A stretch of 64,000 nucleotides of DNA from Streptomyces roseoviridis (lineage in GTDB: Bacteria; Actinomycetota; Actinomycetes; Streptomycetales; Streptomycetaceae), in NCBI RefSeq assembly GCF_039535235.1, contig NZ_BAAAWU010000001.1, positions 4,278,001 through 4,342,000 on the forward strand, given 5' to 3'. A model generated the notes under the pieces. It was not told where the DNA came from. It did no database searches and worked only from the letters and a program-made list of their open reading frames with translations. Shown here in pieces: positions 24,930 to 32,597 of this stretch; position 1 is the first letter of the stretch, and each line of letters starts with the position of its first letter. The position numbers and the translations under genes were made by a program.

Positions 24930-25325
24930 ATGCGCGTCAAAGCCTTCGACCACCTCGTGCTCAACGTGACCGACGTCGAGCGGGCCCTGGCCTTCTACAC
25001 CGGCCCGCTGGGCCTCGCGCCGGAGCGGGTGGAGGAGTGGCGGGCCGGCGAGGTGCCCTTCCCTTCCGTCCGCATCGACGAGAGCACGGTCATCGACCTC
25101 TTCTCCCGCCCGCGCGGCGAGTCCAACGTGGACCACATCTGCCTGGTCGTCGACCCCCTCGACTGGCAGGAGGTCATCGACTCCGGCACCTTCGACGTCC
25201 TGGAGGGCCCGGTCCCCCGCTGGGGCGCGCGCGGCTCGGCCGAGTCGGTCTACGTCAAGGACCCGGACGGCAACACGGTCGAACTGCGCTGGTACCCGCA
25301 GGACGTGGAGAACGCCGAGGTCTAG
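24930..25325 (+). CDS. Single-domain VOC (glyoxalase/bleomycin-resistance) protein
   Basis: A 131-aa vicinal-oxygen-chelate protein. It has the first metal-ligand region AFDHLVLNVTDVERALAFYTGPLGL, the second VDHICLVVD and the C-terminal DPDGNTVELRWYPQ, giving the His-His-Glu ligand set typical of metal-dependent VOC enzymes such as lactoylglutathione-lyase-like or dioxygenase proteins. ATG 24930 has AAAGG seven bases upstream. The stop overlaps the convergent small membrane protein gene by four bases. The reaction cannot be deduced. Confidence 0.88.
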   Translation: MRVKAFDHLVLNVTDVERALAFYTGPLGLAPERVEEWRAGEVPFPSVRIDESTVIDLFSRPRGESNVDHICLVVDPLDWQEVIDSGTFDVLEGPVPRWGARGSAESVYVKDPDGNTVELRWYPQDVENAEV

Positions 25326-25645
25326 GAGCCGGCTTCCGGCCCACTCCGCGCCCGGCGCCGGGCGCGGAGCAGGCGGAGGCCCTTGACGGCGTAGACGCCG
25401 GCCATGAGCGCGAAGCCGGCGAGGGCGATCCAGAACAGGGATTCCGCCACGAAGAGGCTCAGCAGCAGGCCGAAGAACAACAGCAGCGAACCGACGGTCT
25501 CCAGAAGGTCGAGTCGCGCCTCGGAGCGTACGGTGGGGTCGGGCCCGCGCATCCGTCGGACGACGGGAACGAGGGCGACGGCCTGCAGGACGACCAGGCC
25601 GAGGGCGACCCAGACGAACCAAGGGGATGGGTCCACGGCGTGCAT
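25322..25645 (-). CDS. Small three-helix membrane protein
   Basis: A 107-aa hydrophobic protein with three predicted helices (FVWVALGLVVLQAVALVPVV, LETVGSLLLFFGLLLSLFVA, LFWIALAGFALMAGVYAVKG) and a basic C-terminus (RARRRARSG). Function unknown. ATG 25645 is chosen with GAGGTGAG about eleven bases upstream; a GTG at 25657 would overlap that site. It lies between the VOC gene and afsS on the afsS strand, separated from afsS by a strong terminator. Confidence 0.7.
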   Translation of the reverse strand: MHAVDPSPWFVWVALGLVVLQAVALVPVVRRMRGPDPTVRSEARLDLLETVGSLLLFFGLLLSLFVAESLFWIALAGFALMAGVYAVKGLRLLRARRRARSGPEAGS

Positions 25646-25738
25646 GGCGGGGCTCACCTCAGGTGTCGGGTACGAGGGTGGTCCGGGGCGGTGGCAGCGG
25701 GGGCCGGCCGGCAGGGCCGGGGGCGCCGTGGCATGCCG

Positions 25739-25769
25739 GAGGGGCCGGGCGGCTCATGCCCGGCCCCTC
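25739..25769. terminator. Terminator downstream of afsS
   Basis: GAGGGGCCGGGC (25739-25750) pairs perfectly with 25758-25769 around a 7-nt loop. It ends the afsS transcript coming from the right. The remaining 25646-25921 interval contains only short GC-rich inverted repeats. Confidence 0.8.
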
Positions 25770-25921
25770 CTCTGCGGGCCTGTCCGGTGCGCGCGGGCCC
25801 TGCCCCAGGGGTTCCCCCCGGATCCCTCGGGCGTCCCCCGAGCCCCGCGTACCGTACGGCCCCGCCCGGCCCCGGCGACTCCCCCGATGGCGTCTCCGGA
25901 ACCGTCCCCGTGTGGTGCGGT

Positions 25922-26125
25922 CTACTTGGCGGGCTCGGTGGTGGCGTGCATGTCCATCGTCGTGATCTCGCCCGTGCCCGTGCCCGTCACCTTCTTGGTG
26001 ATGGCGTCGATCGCCGGCTCCGACGTGGCGTGCATGTCCTTCGTGGTGATCTCGGACTCCGTGCCGCCGGTGGCGTGCATGTCCTGGGGCTTCACGACAG
26101 CGTCCCGCTCGATGGGGTTGCTCAT
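25922..26125 (-). CDS. afsS: AfsS, small activator of antibiotic production
   Basis: A 67-aa protein with the hallmark AfsS repeats: KPQDMHATG, TTKDMHATS and TTMDMHATT, sharing the DMHAT core. AfsS (AfsR2) is the sigma-factor-like small protein whose transcription is activated by AfsR and which stimulates pathway activators of secondary metabolism. Its position right after afsR on the same strand is as in S. coelicolor. ATG 26125 has AGGAG eight bases upstream. Its promoter carries an AfsR/PhoP-type direct repeat at 26305-26324, giving a leader of roughly 160 nt. Confidence 0.95.
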   Translation of the reverse strand: MSNPIERDAVVKPQDMHATGGTESEITTKDMHATSEPAIDAITKKVTGTGTGEITTMDMHATTEPAK

Positions 26126-26290
26126 CTCGTCAACTCCTGCGTCTGATGGGTGGGATCCGGTGCGATCCGTCCGGCCGCTCCCCCGTGACCAGCCGGACGG
26201 ACCGCTCTTGGCCGATCACCCTAGTTGCCAGCAGTGACGGCCGCGCCGGGCGACCCGTCTGCCCCCCGACGCGACGGATCGACAAGAAGA

Positions 26291-26324
26291 AGCATGTCGG
26301 ACCGCGATAAACGAACGATGAACG
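26291..26324 (-). promoter_or_regulatory. afsS promoter with AfsR/PhoP direct repeat
   Basis: On the minus strand two 9-bp copies, CGTTCATCG and CGTTTATCG, lie 11 bp apart (26316-26324 and 26305-26313). They are followed after 8 bp by CATGCT (26291-26296) as a possible -10. The 11-bp period and 8-bp distance to the -10 match the architecture of SARP-activated promoters, and GTTCATC units also fit a PhoP box. Confidence 0.75.
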
Positions 26325-26353
26325 CGCAGGAAGGGAGGGCGGGAGCCGCTCCC

Positions 26354-26373
26354 GGCCGGCCTCCCCGCCGGCC
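26354..26373 (-). terminator. Possible weak terminator of afsR
   Basis: GGCCGGC (26354-26360) and GCCGGCC (26367-26373) form a 7-bp hairpin about 75 bp after the afsR stop, just upstream of the afsS promoter. Short, so read-through into afsS is possible. Confidence 0.4.
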
Positions 26374-26448
26374 GTTGCTCGCGCGGCCGTTCCTCGCGCC
26401 GCCGCTCTCCGCGTGGCCTCTCTCCGCGAACCGGCCCCGCGCGGTCCG

Positions 26449-29400
26449 TCAGGCCGCGGCCGCCGGGGCCAGCAGGCTCCGGACCTCGGCCGCTTCCGTC
26501 GCGCCGAGGGACTCGAAGATGTCGAGGGCCTCCTGCCAGCACACGCGGGCACGCCCCGGTTGCCCTATGCCGTCGAGGGCGCGGCCGAGCACGGTCAGCA
26601 CGTTGCCCCGCCGCCACGCGCCGCCGATTCCGCGCAGCACGGTCAGCGCCATCTCGGCGTTGGACGCCGCCTGCGCGTGGCGTTGCGCGGCGATGTCCAC
26701 CTCGGACAGGCGGAACAGCGTCATCCCTTCCCACAGGCGCTGCCGGCTGTCCCGGAAGACCTCCAGCGCCTCGCGCAGCCGCTCGACGGCGTCACCCAGC
26801 TGCTTGGCCTCGGTGAGCGCCAGTCCCAGCGCGTACCGCCCGTTGGCGCCGCGCAGCGAATGCCCCATCGAGTCGTAGATCCGGGTGCCCTCCTCGGCGA
26901 GGGCGATCGCCTGCGCGGTGCGGCCCATGGCGAGGTGGATCCGGGACAGGTTGCACAGGGCGCTCGCCTCGCCGGGACGGTCGCCGATGCTGCGGAAGCG
27001 CTCGATGGCGTGGGCGAGGTGCACCTCGCCCTCCTCGAAGCGGTTCTGGTACAGGGCGATGATGCCGCGGGCGTTCGCGGACCAGCAGGCGGGCAGCGGG
27101 TCCCCGGCCGCCTCCGCGTACGGCAGGGCCAGCTCGGCGTCACGGTCGGCTTCCTCGAACCGGCCCGCCGTGTGGTGGACGCCCGCCAGCGCCATCAACG
27201 CCCGTGCCCGGGCCCGCGCGTCGCCGTGGTCGTGCGCCGCGTCCCGCACGAAGCAGCCGACGGCCTCGAACTCCTTCGCGTTGGCACCCGACTCGCCCAG
27301 GTCCAGCGCCGCCCACAGCAGGTCCACCGCGCGGCGCAGCGTGCGCGGGTCGCTCGCGGACTGGCGGACGCAGGCGAGGAGGCAGTTGGCCTCCGCGTAG
27401 AGCCAGTCCTGCGCCGCGTGGCGGTCGGTGAAGGCGAGGCCCTCGTAGTGGGTGGGCTCCAGGTGGTCGACCAGGCGGTCGCCGGGGCGCTCGATGGCGT
27501 ACACCCGGCTCGCCGTCGACAGGTAGAAGTCGAGGAGCCGGGACAGCGCCAGCTCCCGCTCCACCGGCGTCTGTTCGTCGCGTTCCGCGCACGCACGCGC
27601 GTAGAGCCGGACCAGGTCGTGGTAGCGGTAGCGGCCGGGCGCGGCGGACTCGACGAGCGAGGTGTCGACCAGCGCCTCCAGGAGGTCCTCCGTCTCCCAC
27701 TCCGGGAGGTCCAGGACCGCGGCGGCCGCCGCCAGGGAGATGTCCGGGCCGTCGGCGAGGCCGAGCAGGCGGAAGGCGCGGGCCTGGGCCGGCTCCAGCT
27801 GCCCGTAACCGAGTTCGAAGGTCGCCTTGACGGCGAGGTCCCCGGCCTGGAGCTCGTCCAGGCGGCGCCGCTCGTCGGCGAGCTTGGCGGCGAGCACGGA
27901 GACGGTCCAGGTGCGGCGCGCGGCCAGCCGGGACGCGGCGATGCGGATGGCCAGCGGCAGGAACCCGCACGCCGCCACCACGTCGAGCGCCGCCTCCCGC
28001 TCCGCCCGCACCCGCTCCTCGCCGACGATCCGGGTGAACAGCTGGAGCGCCTCCTCGGGCGACATCACGTCCAGGTCCACGAGGTGCGCCCCGGCCAGGT
28101 CGACCATCCGGATGCGGCTGGTCACCAGCGCCGCGCAGCCGGCCGTGCCGGGCAGCAGCGGGCGGATCTGGGCGGCGTCCCGCGCGTTGTCGAGCAGCAC
28201 CAGGACCCGGCGGCCGTCCAGGGTGGAGCGGTAGAGCGCGGCCCGTTCGTCGAGGGAGTCCGGGATCGCCGAGTCGGGCGTGCCGAGGGCGCGCAGGAAG
28301 GCGCCGAGCACGGTCTCGGGGGCGGCGGCCCGCGAGCCCGCGCCCTGGAGGTCCACGTACAGCTGCCCGTCGGGGAAGTGCGGCCGGGCCTCGTGGGCGA
28401 CGTGCACGGCCAGGGTGGTCTTGCCGACGCCGCCGATGCCGGCGAGGGCGGAGACCGCCATGACCGACCCCTCGGCGGTGGCGAGCCGGTCGCCCAGCTC
28501 CCGTACGAAGGCGCTGCGGCCCGTGAAGTCCGGCACCGTGGCGGGCAGCTGGGCGGGCCGGGCCACCGGCGCGGCGGCCGGGGCCTGCTCCTCGACGGGG
28601 AGGGCGAGCTCGGCGTCCGCCTGGAGGATGCGCTGCTGGAGCCGGGACAGCTCCGGGGCGGGGTCGACGCCGAGCTCGTCGGCGAGCAGCCGGCGGGTGT
28701 CGGCGTAGACGGCGAGCGCCTCGGCCTGCCGGCCGCTGCGGTAGAGCGCCAGCATCAGCAGCTCCCGCAGCCGCTCGCGCAGCGGGTGCGCCGCCGTCAG
28801 CGCGGTCAGCTCGGAGACGGCCTCGGCGTGGGCGCCGACCTCCAGGTCGAGGTCGAGGCGGGTCTCCAGGAGCTGGAGCCGCCACTCCTCCAGGCGGGTG
28901 CGCTGGTTCTCGGCGTACGGTCCGGGTACGGAGGCCAGGGCTTCGCCGTCCCACAGGGCCAGGGCCTCGTTCAGGCGGTCGCGGGCCTCGCCGCGCCGTC
29001 CGGCGGCGCGCAGCTTCTCCGCCTCGGCGGCGAGCTCGTGGGCGGTGGTGAGGTCGAGGGCGAGGCCGGCGCGGCTGGTGCGGAGGGCGTAGCCGCCGGC
29101 GTCGCTGACGAGGACGCCGGGGTCGAGGACCTTGCGCAGCCGGGAGGCGTACGTGCGGACGGCGGCGAGGGCCTGGGAGGGCGGTTCCTCGCCCCAGATG
29201 GCGTCGATCAGCTCGGCGGCGGTGGCGGTCCGGCCGTCGCGCAGGAGCAGCGCGGCGAGCAGGGCGCGCTGCTGGGGCGAACCGGTGGGCAGCGCCTGGT
29301 CACCGCGGGCGGCGCGGACGGGGCCGAGCACGCGGAACCGCAGCTCGGCCTCGGAGGGAGAGCTTCCGGAGGGAGAGCTTCCGGAGGGGGAGTTTCCGGA

Positions 29401-29799
29401 GGGCGAGCTGTTGGAGGGTGAGCTGTCGGAGGGTGAGTCGGTGGACGCGGCGGCCTTCGCGGCCCGGGGCACCGCGGCGCCACCCCGCGCGTCGGCGCGG
29501 GGTGCCGTTCCGGTCCGGATTCCGGTTCCGGCGCTCGTACCGGTTCCGGTTCCGGCCGTTCCGTCGGTTCCGCTTCCAGCGGCTCCGGCCGTTCCGGTTC
29601 CGGCCGTCGCGCCGGTTCCGGTCCCGGCGGACCCATCGGTTCCGGTCCTTGCGGTCCCGGCGGTTCCGGTGCCCGAGGTGCGTCGTCGCTCGCCGGGTGT
29701 GCCGGAGCGCGGGTCGTCGGCCGGCCCGGTGCCGGTTCCGCCGGAACCCCTCGCCGGAGTCCGCTGCTCCGGAACTCGCGGCCCGTTCTCACGGTCCAT
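26449..29799 (-). CDS. afsR: AfsR, SARP/NB-ARC/TPR global regulator
   Basis: A 1116-aa regulator. Domains: low-complexity N-terminus (about 15-152), SARP winged helix (about 153-248, LRFRVLGPVRAARG to GYALR), BTAD (about 250-395), NB-ARC ATPase with P-loop GIGGVGKTT at 454-462, then TPR-like helices to the C-terminus. It starts MDRENGPRVPEQR, very like remembered AfsR, which is about 993 aa; the roughly 120 extra residues are Gly/Thr and SSPSG repeats before the DNA-binding domain. AfsR is phosphorylated by AfsK and activates afsS. ATG 29799 has GGGGGAG upstream. Divergent from the amidohydrolase gene, with TetR-type operator E in between. Confidence 0.95.
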   Translation of the reverse strand: MDRENGPRVPEQRTPARGSGGTGTGPADDPRSGTPGERRRTSGTGTAGTARTGTDGSAGTGTGATAGTGTAGAAGSGTDGTAGTGTGTSAGTGIRTGTAPRADARGGAAVPRAAKAAASTDSPSDSSPSNSSPSGNSPSGSSPSGSSPSEAELRFRVLGPVRAARGDQALPTGSPQQRALLAALLLRDGRTATAAELIDAIWGEEPPSQALAAVRTYASRLRKVLDPGVLVSDAGGYALRTSRAGLALDLTTAHELAAEAEKLRAAGRRGEARDRLNEALALWDGEALASVPGPYAENQRTRLEEWRLQLLETRLDLDLEVGAHAEAVSELTALTAAHPLRERLRELLMLALYRSGRQAEALAVYADTRRLLADELGVDPAPELSRLQQRILQADAELALPVEEQAPAAAPVARPAQLPATVPDFTGRSAFVRELGDRLATAEGSVMAVSALAGIGGVGKTTLAVHVAHEARPHFPDGQLYVDLQGAGSRAAAPETVLGAFLRALGTPDSAIPDSLDERAALYRSTLDGRRVLVLLDNARDAAQIRPLLPGTAGCAALVTSRIRMVDLAGAHLVDLDVMSPEEALQLFTRIVGEERVRAEREAALDVVAACGFLPLAIRIAASRLAARRTWTVSVLAAKLADERRRLDELQAGDLAVKATFELGYGQLEPAQARAFRLLGLADGPDISLAAAAAVLDLPEWETEDLLEALVDTSLVESAAPGRYRYHDLVRLYARACAERDEQTPVERELALSRLLDFYLSTASRVYAIERPGDRLVDHLEPTHYEGLAFTDRHAAQDWLYAEANCLLACVRQSASDPRTLRRAVDLLWAALDLGESGANAKEFEAVGCFVRDAAHDHGDARARARALMALAGVHHTAGRFEEADRDAELALPYAEAAGDPLPACWSANARGIIALYQNRFEEGEVHLAHAIERFRSIGDRPGEASALCNLSRIHLAMGRTAQAIALAEEGTRIYDSMGHSLRGANGRYALGLALTEAKQLGDAVERLREALEVFRDSRQRLWEGMTLFRLSEVDIAAQRHAQAASNAEMALTVLRGIGGAWRRGNVLTVLGRALDGIGQPGRARVCWQEALDIFESLGATEAAEVRSLLAPAAAA

Positions 29800-29930
29800 T
29801 CGCTCCCCCTGCCCGTACCGCTGGTTTCGCCCAAGACAGTCTGCCTTGTCCTCAGGGCGTGCGTCAGCATCGGGTCGGCCGTTCCCAGGCTGTGACAGAG
29901 GCCCCGCCGCGGGCCCCGGTGGCCCGTTTG

Positions 29931-29945
29931 CTGACGGATCGTCAG
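29931..29945. promoter_or_regulatory. Operator E (CTGACG-N3-CGTCAG family), between afsR and the amidohydrolase
   Basis: CTGACGGATCGTCAG, perfect 6-bp arms, the best copy in the window. It ends 21 bp before the amidohydrolase ATG and lies 132 bp upstream of afsR. Confidence 0.8.
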
Positions 29946-29966
29946 ATCGGCGCTACCGTGAACGGC

Positions 29967-31184
29967 ATGGAGAGCTTCCCGAAGATCATCTCGGTGGACG
30001 ACCACACCGTGGAGCCCCCGCACGTCTGGCAGGACCGGCTCCCGTCCCGTTACCGCGACACCGGACCCCGCATCGTGCGTGCTCCGCTGAAGGAAATGAC
30101 CTTTCTGGGCGGAAAGTTCGCCCCCGTGATGGGTGCCAAGGGGGACGAAGGACCCATCGGGGACTGGTGGGTCTACGAGGACCTGCACCGGCCCCTCACC
30201 CGGCTCGACACCGCCGTCGGCTGCGACCGCGACGAGATCCGCCTGGAGGTCATCACCTACGAGCAGATGCGGCCCGGCTCCTACTCGGTGCCCGAGCGGC
30301 TCGCCGACATGGACGTCAACCACGTCCAGTCGGCGCTGTGCTTCCCCACCTTCCCCCGGTTCTGTGGACAGACCTTCACCGAAGCCGCCGATCGTGAACT
30401 CGGCCTGCTCGGCGTCCGGGCCTACAACGACTGGATGGTGGAGGAGTGGTGCGGCCCCGAGGCACGGGGCCGGCTCATCCCCCTCACCCTGATCCCCCTG
30501 TGGGACCCCGAGCTGGCCGCCGCCGAGGTCCGCCGCAACGCGGCCCGGGGCGTGCGGGCCGTCGCCTTCTCCGAGATCCCGCCGCACCTCGGGCTCCCGT
30601 CGGTCCACACCGACCACTGGGACCCGTTCCTGCGCGCCTGCGACGAGACCGGCACCGTGATCGCCATGCACATCGGCTCCTCCAGCCGGATGCCGTCCAC
30701 GTCCGCCGACGCCCCGCCCGCCGTCGGCTCCACCATCACCTTCGCCAACTGCTGCTTCTCACTGGTCGACTGGCTGATGAGCGGCAGCTTCGAGCGCTTC
30801 CCGAACCTGCGGATCATGTACGCCGAGGGACAGATCGGCTGGATCCCGTACATCCTGGAGCGCGCCGACGTCGTCTGGGGGGAGAACCGCGGCTGGGGCG
30901 GAGTGGCCGAAAAAGTACTGCGCCCGCCGTCCGAGCTCTTCGCCGAGCACGTCTACGGCTGCTTCTTCGACGACGCCTTCGGGCTGCGCAACCTCGACGC
31001 GATCGGGGTCGGTCAGGTGCTCTACGAGACGGACTATCCGCACTCGGACTCCACCTGGCCCAAGTCCCGGGAGGTCGGCGAGGCCCAGATGGCCCACCTC
31101 GCGCCGGACGTCGTCGAGCGGATCGTGCGCGGCAACGCGATCGACCTCCTGGGCCTGACGGAGGACGGCCTCTGGCGACCGTGA
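29967..31184 (+). CDS. Amidohydrolase-2 family TIM-barrel hydrolase/decarboxylase
   Basis: A 405-aa member of the amidohydrolase-2 (ACMSD-like) group. The N-terminal strand is IISVDDHTVEPPHVW, where the usual H-x-H is reduced to D-x-H. Later motifs are VIAMHIGSSS, the strand RIMYAEGQIGWIPYILERAD, and the C-terminal metal Asp in VLYETDYPHSDSTWP. Such enzymes hydrolyse or decarboxylate cyclic intermediates. TACCGT (29954-29959) lies seven bases before the ATG, suggesting a leaderless transcript directly repressible by operator E. ATG 29967 is used; GTG 29958 is an alternative. Monocistronic, since repeats and a gene relic follow. Confidence 0.88.
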   Translation: MESFPKIISVDDHTVEPPHVWQDRLPSRYRDTGPRIVRAPLKEMTFLGGKFAPVMGAKGDEGPIGDWWVYEDLHRPLTRLDTAVGCDRDEIRLEVITYEQMRPGSYSVPERLADMDVNHVQSALCFPTFPRFCGQTFTEAADRELGLLGVRAYNDWMVEEWCGPEARGRLIPLTLIPLWDPELAAAEVRRNAARGVRAVAFSEIPPHLGLPSVHTDHWDPFLRACDETGTVIAMHIGSSSRMPSTSADAPPAVGSTITFANCCFSLVDWLMSGSFERFPNLRIMYAEGQIGWIPYILERADVVWGENRGWGGVAEKVLRPPSELFAEHVYGCFFDDAFGLRNLDAIGVGQVLYETDYPHSDSTWPKSREVGEAQMAHLAPDVVERIVRGNAIDLLGLTEDGLWRP

Positions 31185-31238
31185 CGGAGCGCCCTGCCGG
31201 GCCGGCACTGCCGGTGGACCGGCGCAGAGCGCGCGGAC

Positions 31239-31323
31239 GAGGGGTCCGGGTCCGTGGGGAGTCCGGGTCCGTGAGGGGTTCGGGTCCGTGAGGAGTCCGG
31301 GTCCGGGCGGGGTCCGGGTCCGC
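31239..31323. repeat. 17-bp minisatellite, five copies
   Basis: Five adjacent 17-bp units of the type gaggggtccgggtccgt start at 31239, 31256, 31273, 31290 and 31307, with 1-3 differences each. Non-coding, directly after the amidohydrolase gene. Confidence 0.92.
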
Positions 31324-31347
31324 CCCGCGAGTCGCGGCCCGCCTCGG

Positions 31348-31626
31348 CTACGGCAGGACGTCGTGGACGCTGTGCTCGCTCAGGTCCGGGGCGTGCCGAG
31401 CGAGGGTGCGGTGGTCGGCGTCGTCGTGCGGCACGGCCGGCCCGTGATGGGCCGCGGTGGCGGCGATGAGCAGGTCGACGACCGAGGCGCTCCCGTGTTC
31501 CCCGGCCCATGTCACCGACAGCAGGTCGGCGAGCCCTGCGGCCGTGAGGGCGGGGCCGCCGTGACCGCCCGCTCCTCGTCGCACCCCTTGCCCGGGCGGC
31601 CCGTCGGCGGCGAGCATGGCCCGCAC
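31348..31626 (-). pseudogene. VapC-like PIN-domain remnant (C-terminal part)
   Basis: The frame encodes at its C-terminus SASVVDLLIAATAAHHGPAV, PHDDADHRTLARHA and SEHSVHDVLP, matching the second half of PIN-domain toxin RNases (the Asp-containing SxxDxLIAATA and DxD blocks). The N-terminal half with the first catalytic Asp is missing; upstream residues are Gly/Ala-rich noise. No antitoxin gene is present. The remnant fills most of the 478-bp gap between the amidohydrolase and the LLM gene. Confidence 0.65.
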
Positions 31627-31633
31627 ACCGTAA

Positions 31634-31648
31634 CTGACGACACGTCAG
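31634..31648. promoter_or_regulatory. Operator F (CTGACG-N3-CGTCAG family)
   Basis: CTGACGACACGTCAG with perfect 6-bp arms, 14 bp upstream of the LLM oxidoreductase ATG and next to its GGGGAG ribosome site. Confidence 0.78.
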
Positions 31649-31662
31649 ACAAGGGGAGTCCC

Positions 31663-32580
31663 ATGGTGGTCTTCGGCATCCAGCTGCCCGTCCAGTCCCA
31701 GAGCACCCTGTACGCCGAGCCCTGGGAGGCCGGGGCCGGGGCCGCCGATCTGGTCGCCGTGGCGCGGGCCGCCGACGTCCACGGCTTTGACTACGTCGCC
31801 TGCTGCGACCACGTCGCGATCCCGCGCCGCCTGGCGGGGGCGATGAGCACCGTCTGGTACGACCCGGTGGCCACCCTCTCCTTCCTGGCCGCCGCGACCG
31901 AGCGGGTCCGGCTGCTCTCCCACGTCGCCGTCGTGGGCCTGCGCCACCCGCTGGTCACGGCCAAGGCGTACGCGACGCTCGACCACCTCTCCGGCGGCCG
32001 GCTGGTCCTCGGGGTCGGGGCCGGGCACGTGCGGGAGGAGTTCGAGGCGGTCGGGGCCGACTTCGCCGGGCGCGGCGGCGTGCTCGACGAGACGATCGAC
32101 GCGCTGCGGGCGGCGCTCGGGCCCGAGGAGTACCCGGAGCACGGCGGCGAGCGCTTCTCCTTCCGCGACCTCGGGCAGCGGCCCCGGCCCGCGCAGCCGC
32201 GGGTCCCGGTCTGGGTGGGCGGCTCGTCCCCGGCCGCCGTGCGCCGGGCCGCGCTCAGGGGCGACGGCTGGCTGCCGCAGGGCGATCCGCGCGACCGGCT
32301 CCCGGAGCGGATCGCGCGGCTTCGGCGGCTGCGCGAGGAGGCCGGGATCGAGGAGCCGGTCACCGTCGGCGCGATCACCGAGGCGCTGTACGTCGGCGAG
32401 CCCGGCTGGGACGTCGGGCGGCGCACGCTCGCCGGCAAGCCCGAGGCGCTGGCGAGCTCCCTGCGCGCCTACGGGGAGATGGGCGTGCACCAGATCCAGG
32501 TGCGGTTCCGCTCCCGGAGCCGCACCGAACTCACCGACCAGATGGCCGCGTTCGCGGCCGAGGTGGCACCCCACCTCTAG
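31663..32580 (+). CDS. LLM-class F420-dependent oxidoreductase
   Basis: A 305-aa luciferase-like TIM-barrel protein, with strand FGIQLPVQSQ, then YVACCDHVAIPRR, the conserved [28 protein letters not shown] and PVWVGGSSPAAVRRAALRGDGWLP. The LSGGR...GVGAG segment is typical of F420-using LLM proteins in actinobacteria. ATG 31663 is preceded by GGGGAG and operator F. The SDR gene follows after 17 bp, so the two oxidoreductases probably act on successive intermediates of the operator-linked pathway. Confidence 0.9.
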   Translation: MVVFGIQLPVQSQSTLYAEPWEAGAGAADLVAVARAADVHGFDYVACCDHVAIPRRLAGAMSTVWYDPVATLSFLAAATERVRLLSHVAVVGLRHPLVTAKAYATLDHLSGGRLVLGVGAGHVREEFEAVGADFAGRGGVLDETIDALRAALGPEEYPEHGGERFSFRDLGQRPRPAQPRVPVWVGGSSPAAVRRAALRGDGWLPQGDPRDRLPERIARLRRLREEAGIEEPVTVGAITEALYVGEPGWDVGRRTLAGKPEALASSLRAYGEMGVHQIQVRFRSRSRTELTDQMAAFAAEVAPHL

Positions 32581-32597
32581 AGGCGAGGAGTACGGGC

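Noticed and set aside
31239-31323. Possible CRISPR array
   Set aside because: Units are contiguous 17-bp tandem repeats without spacers and no cas genes are present.
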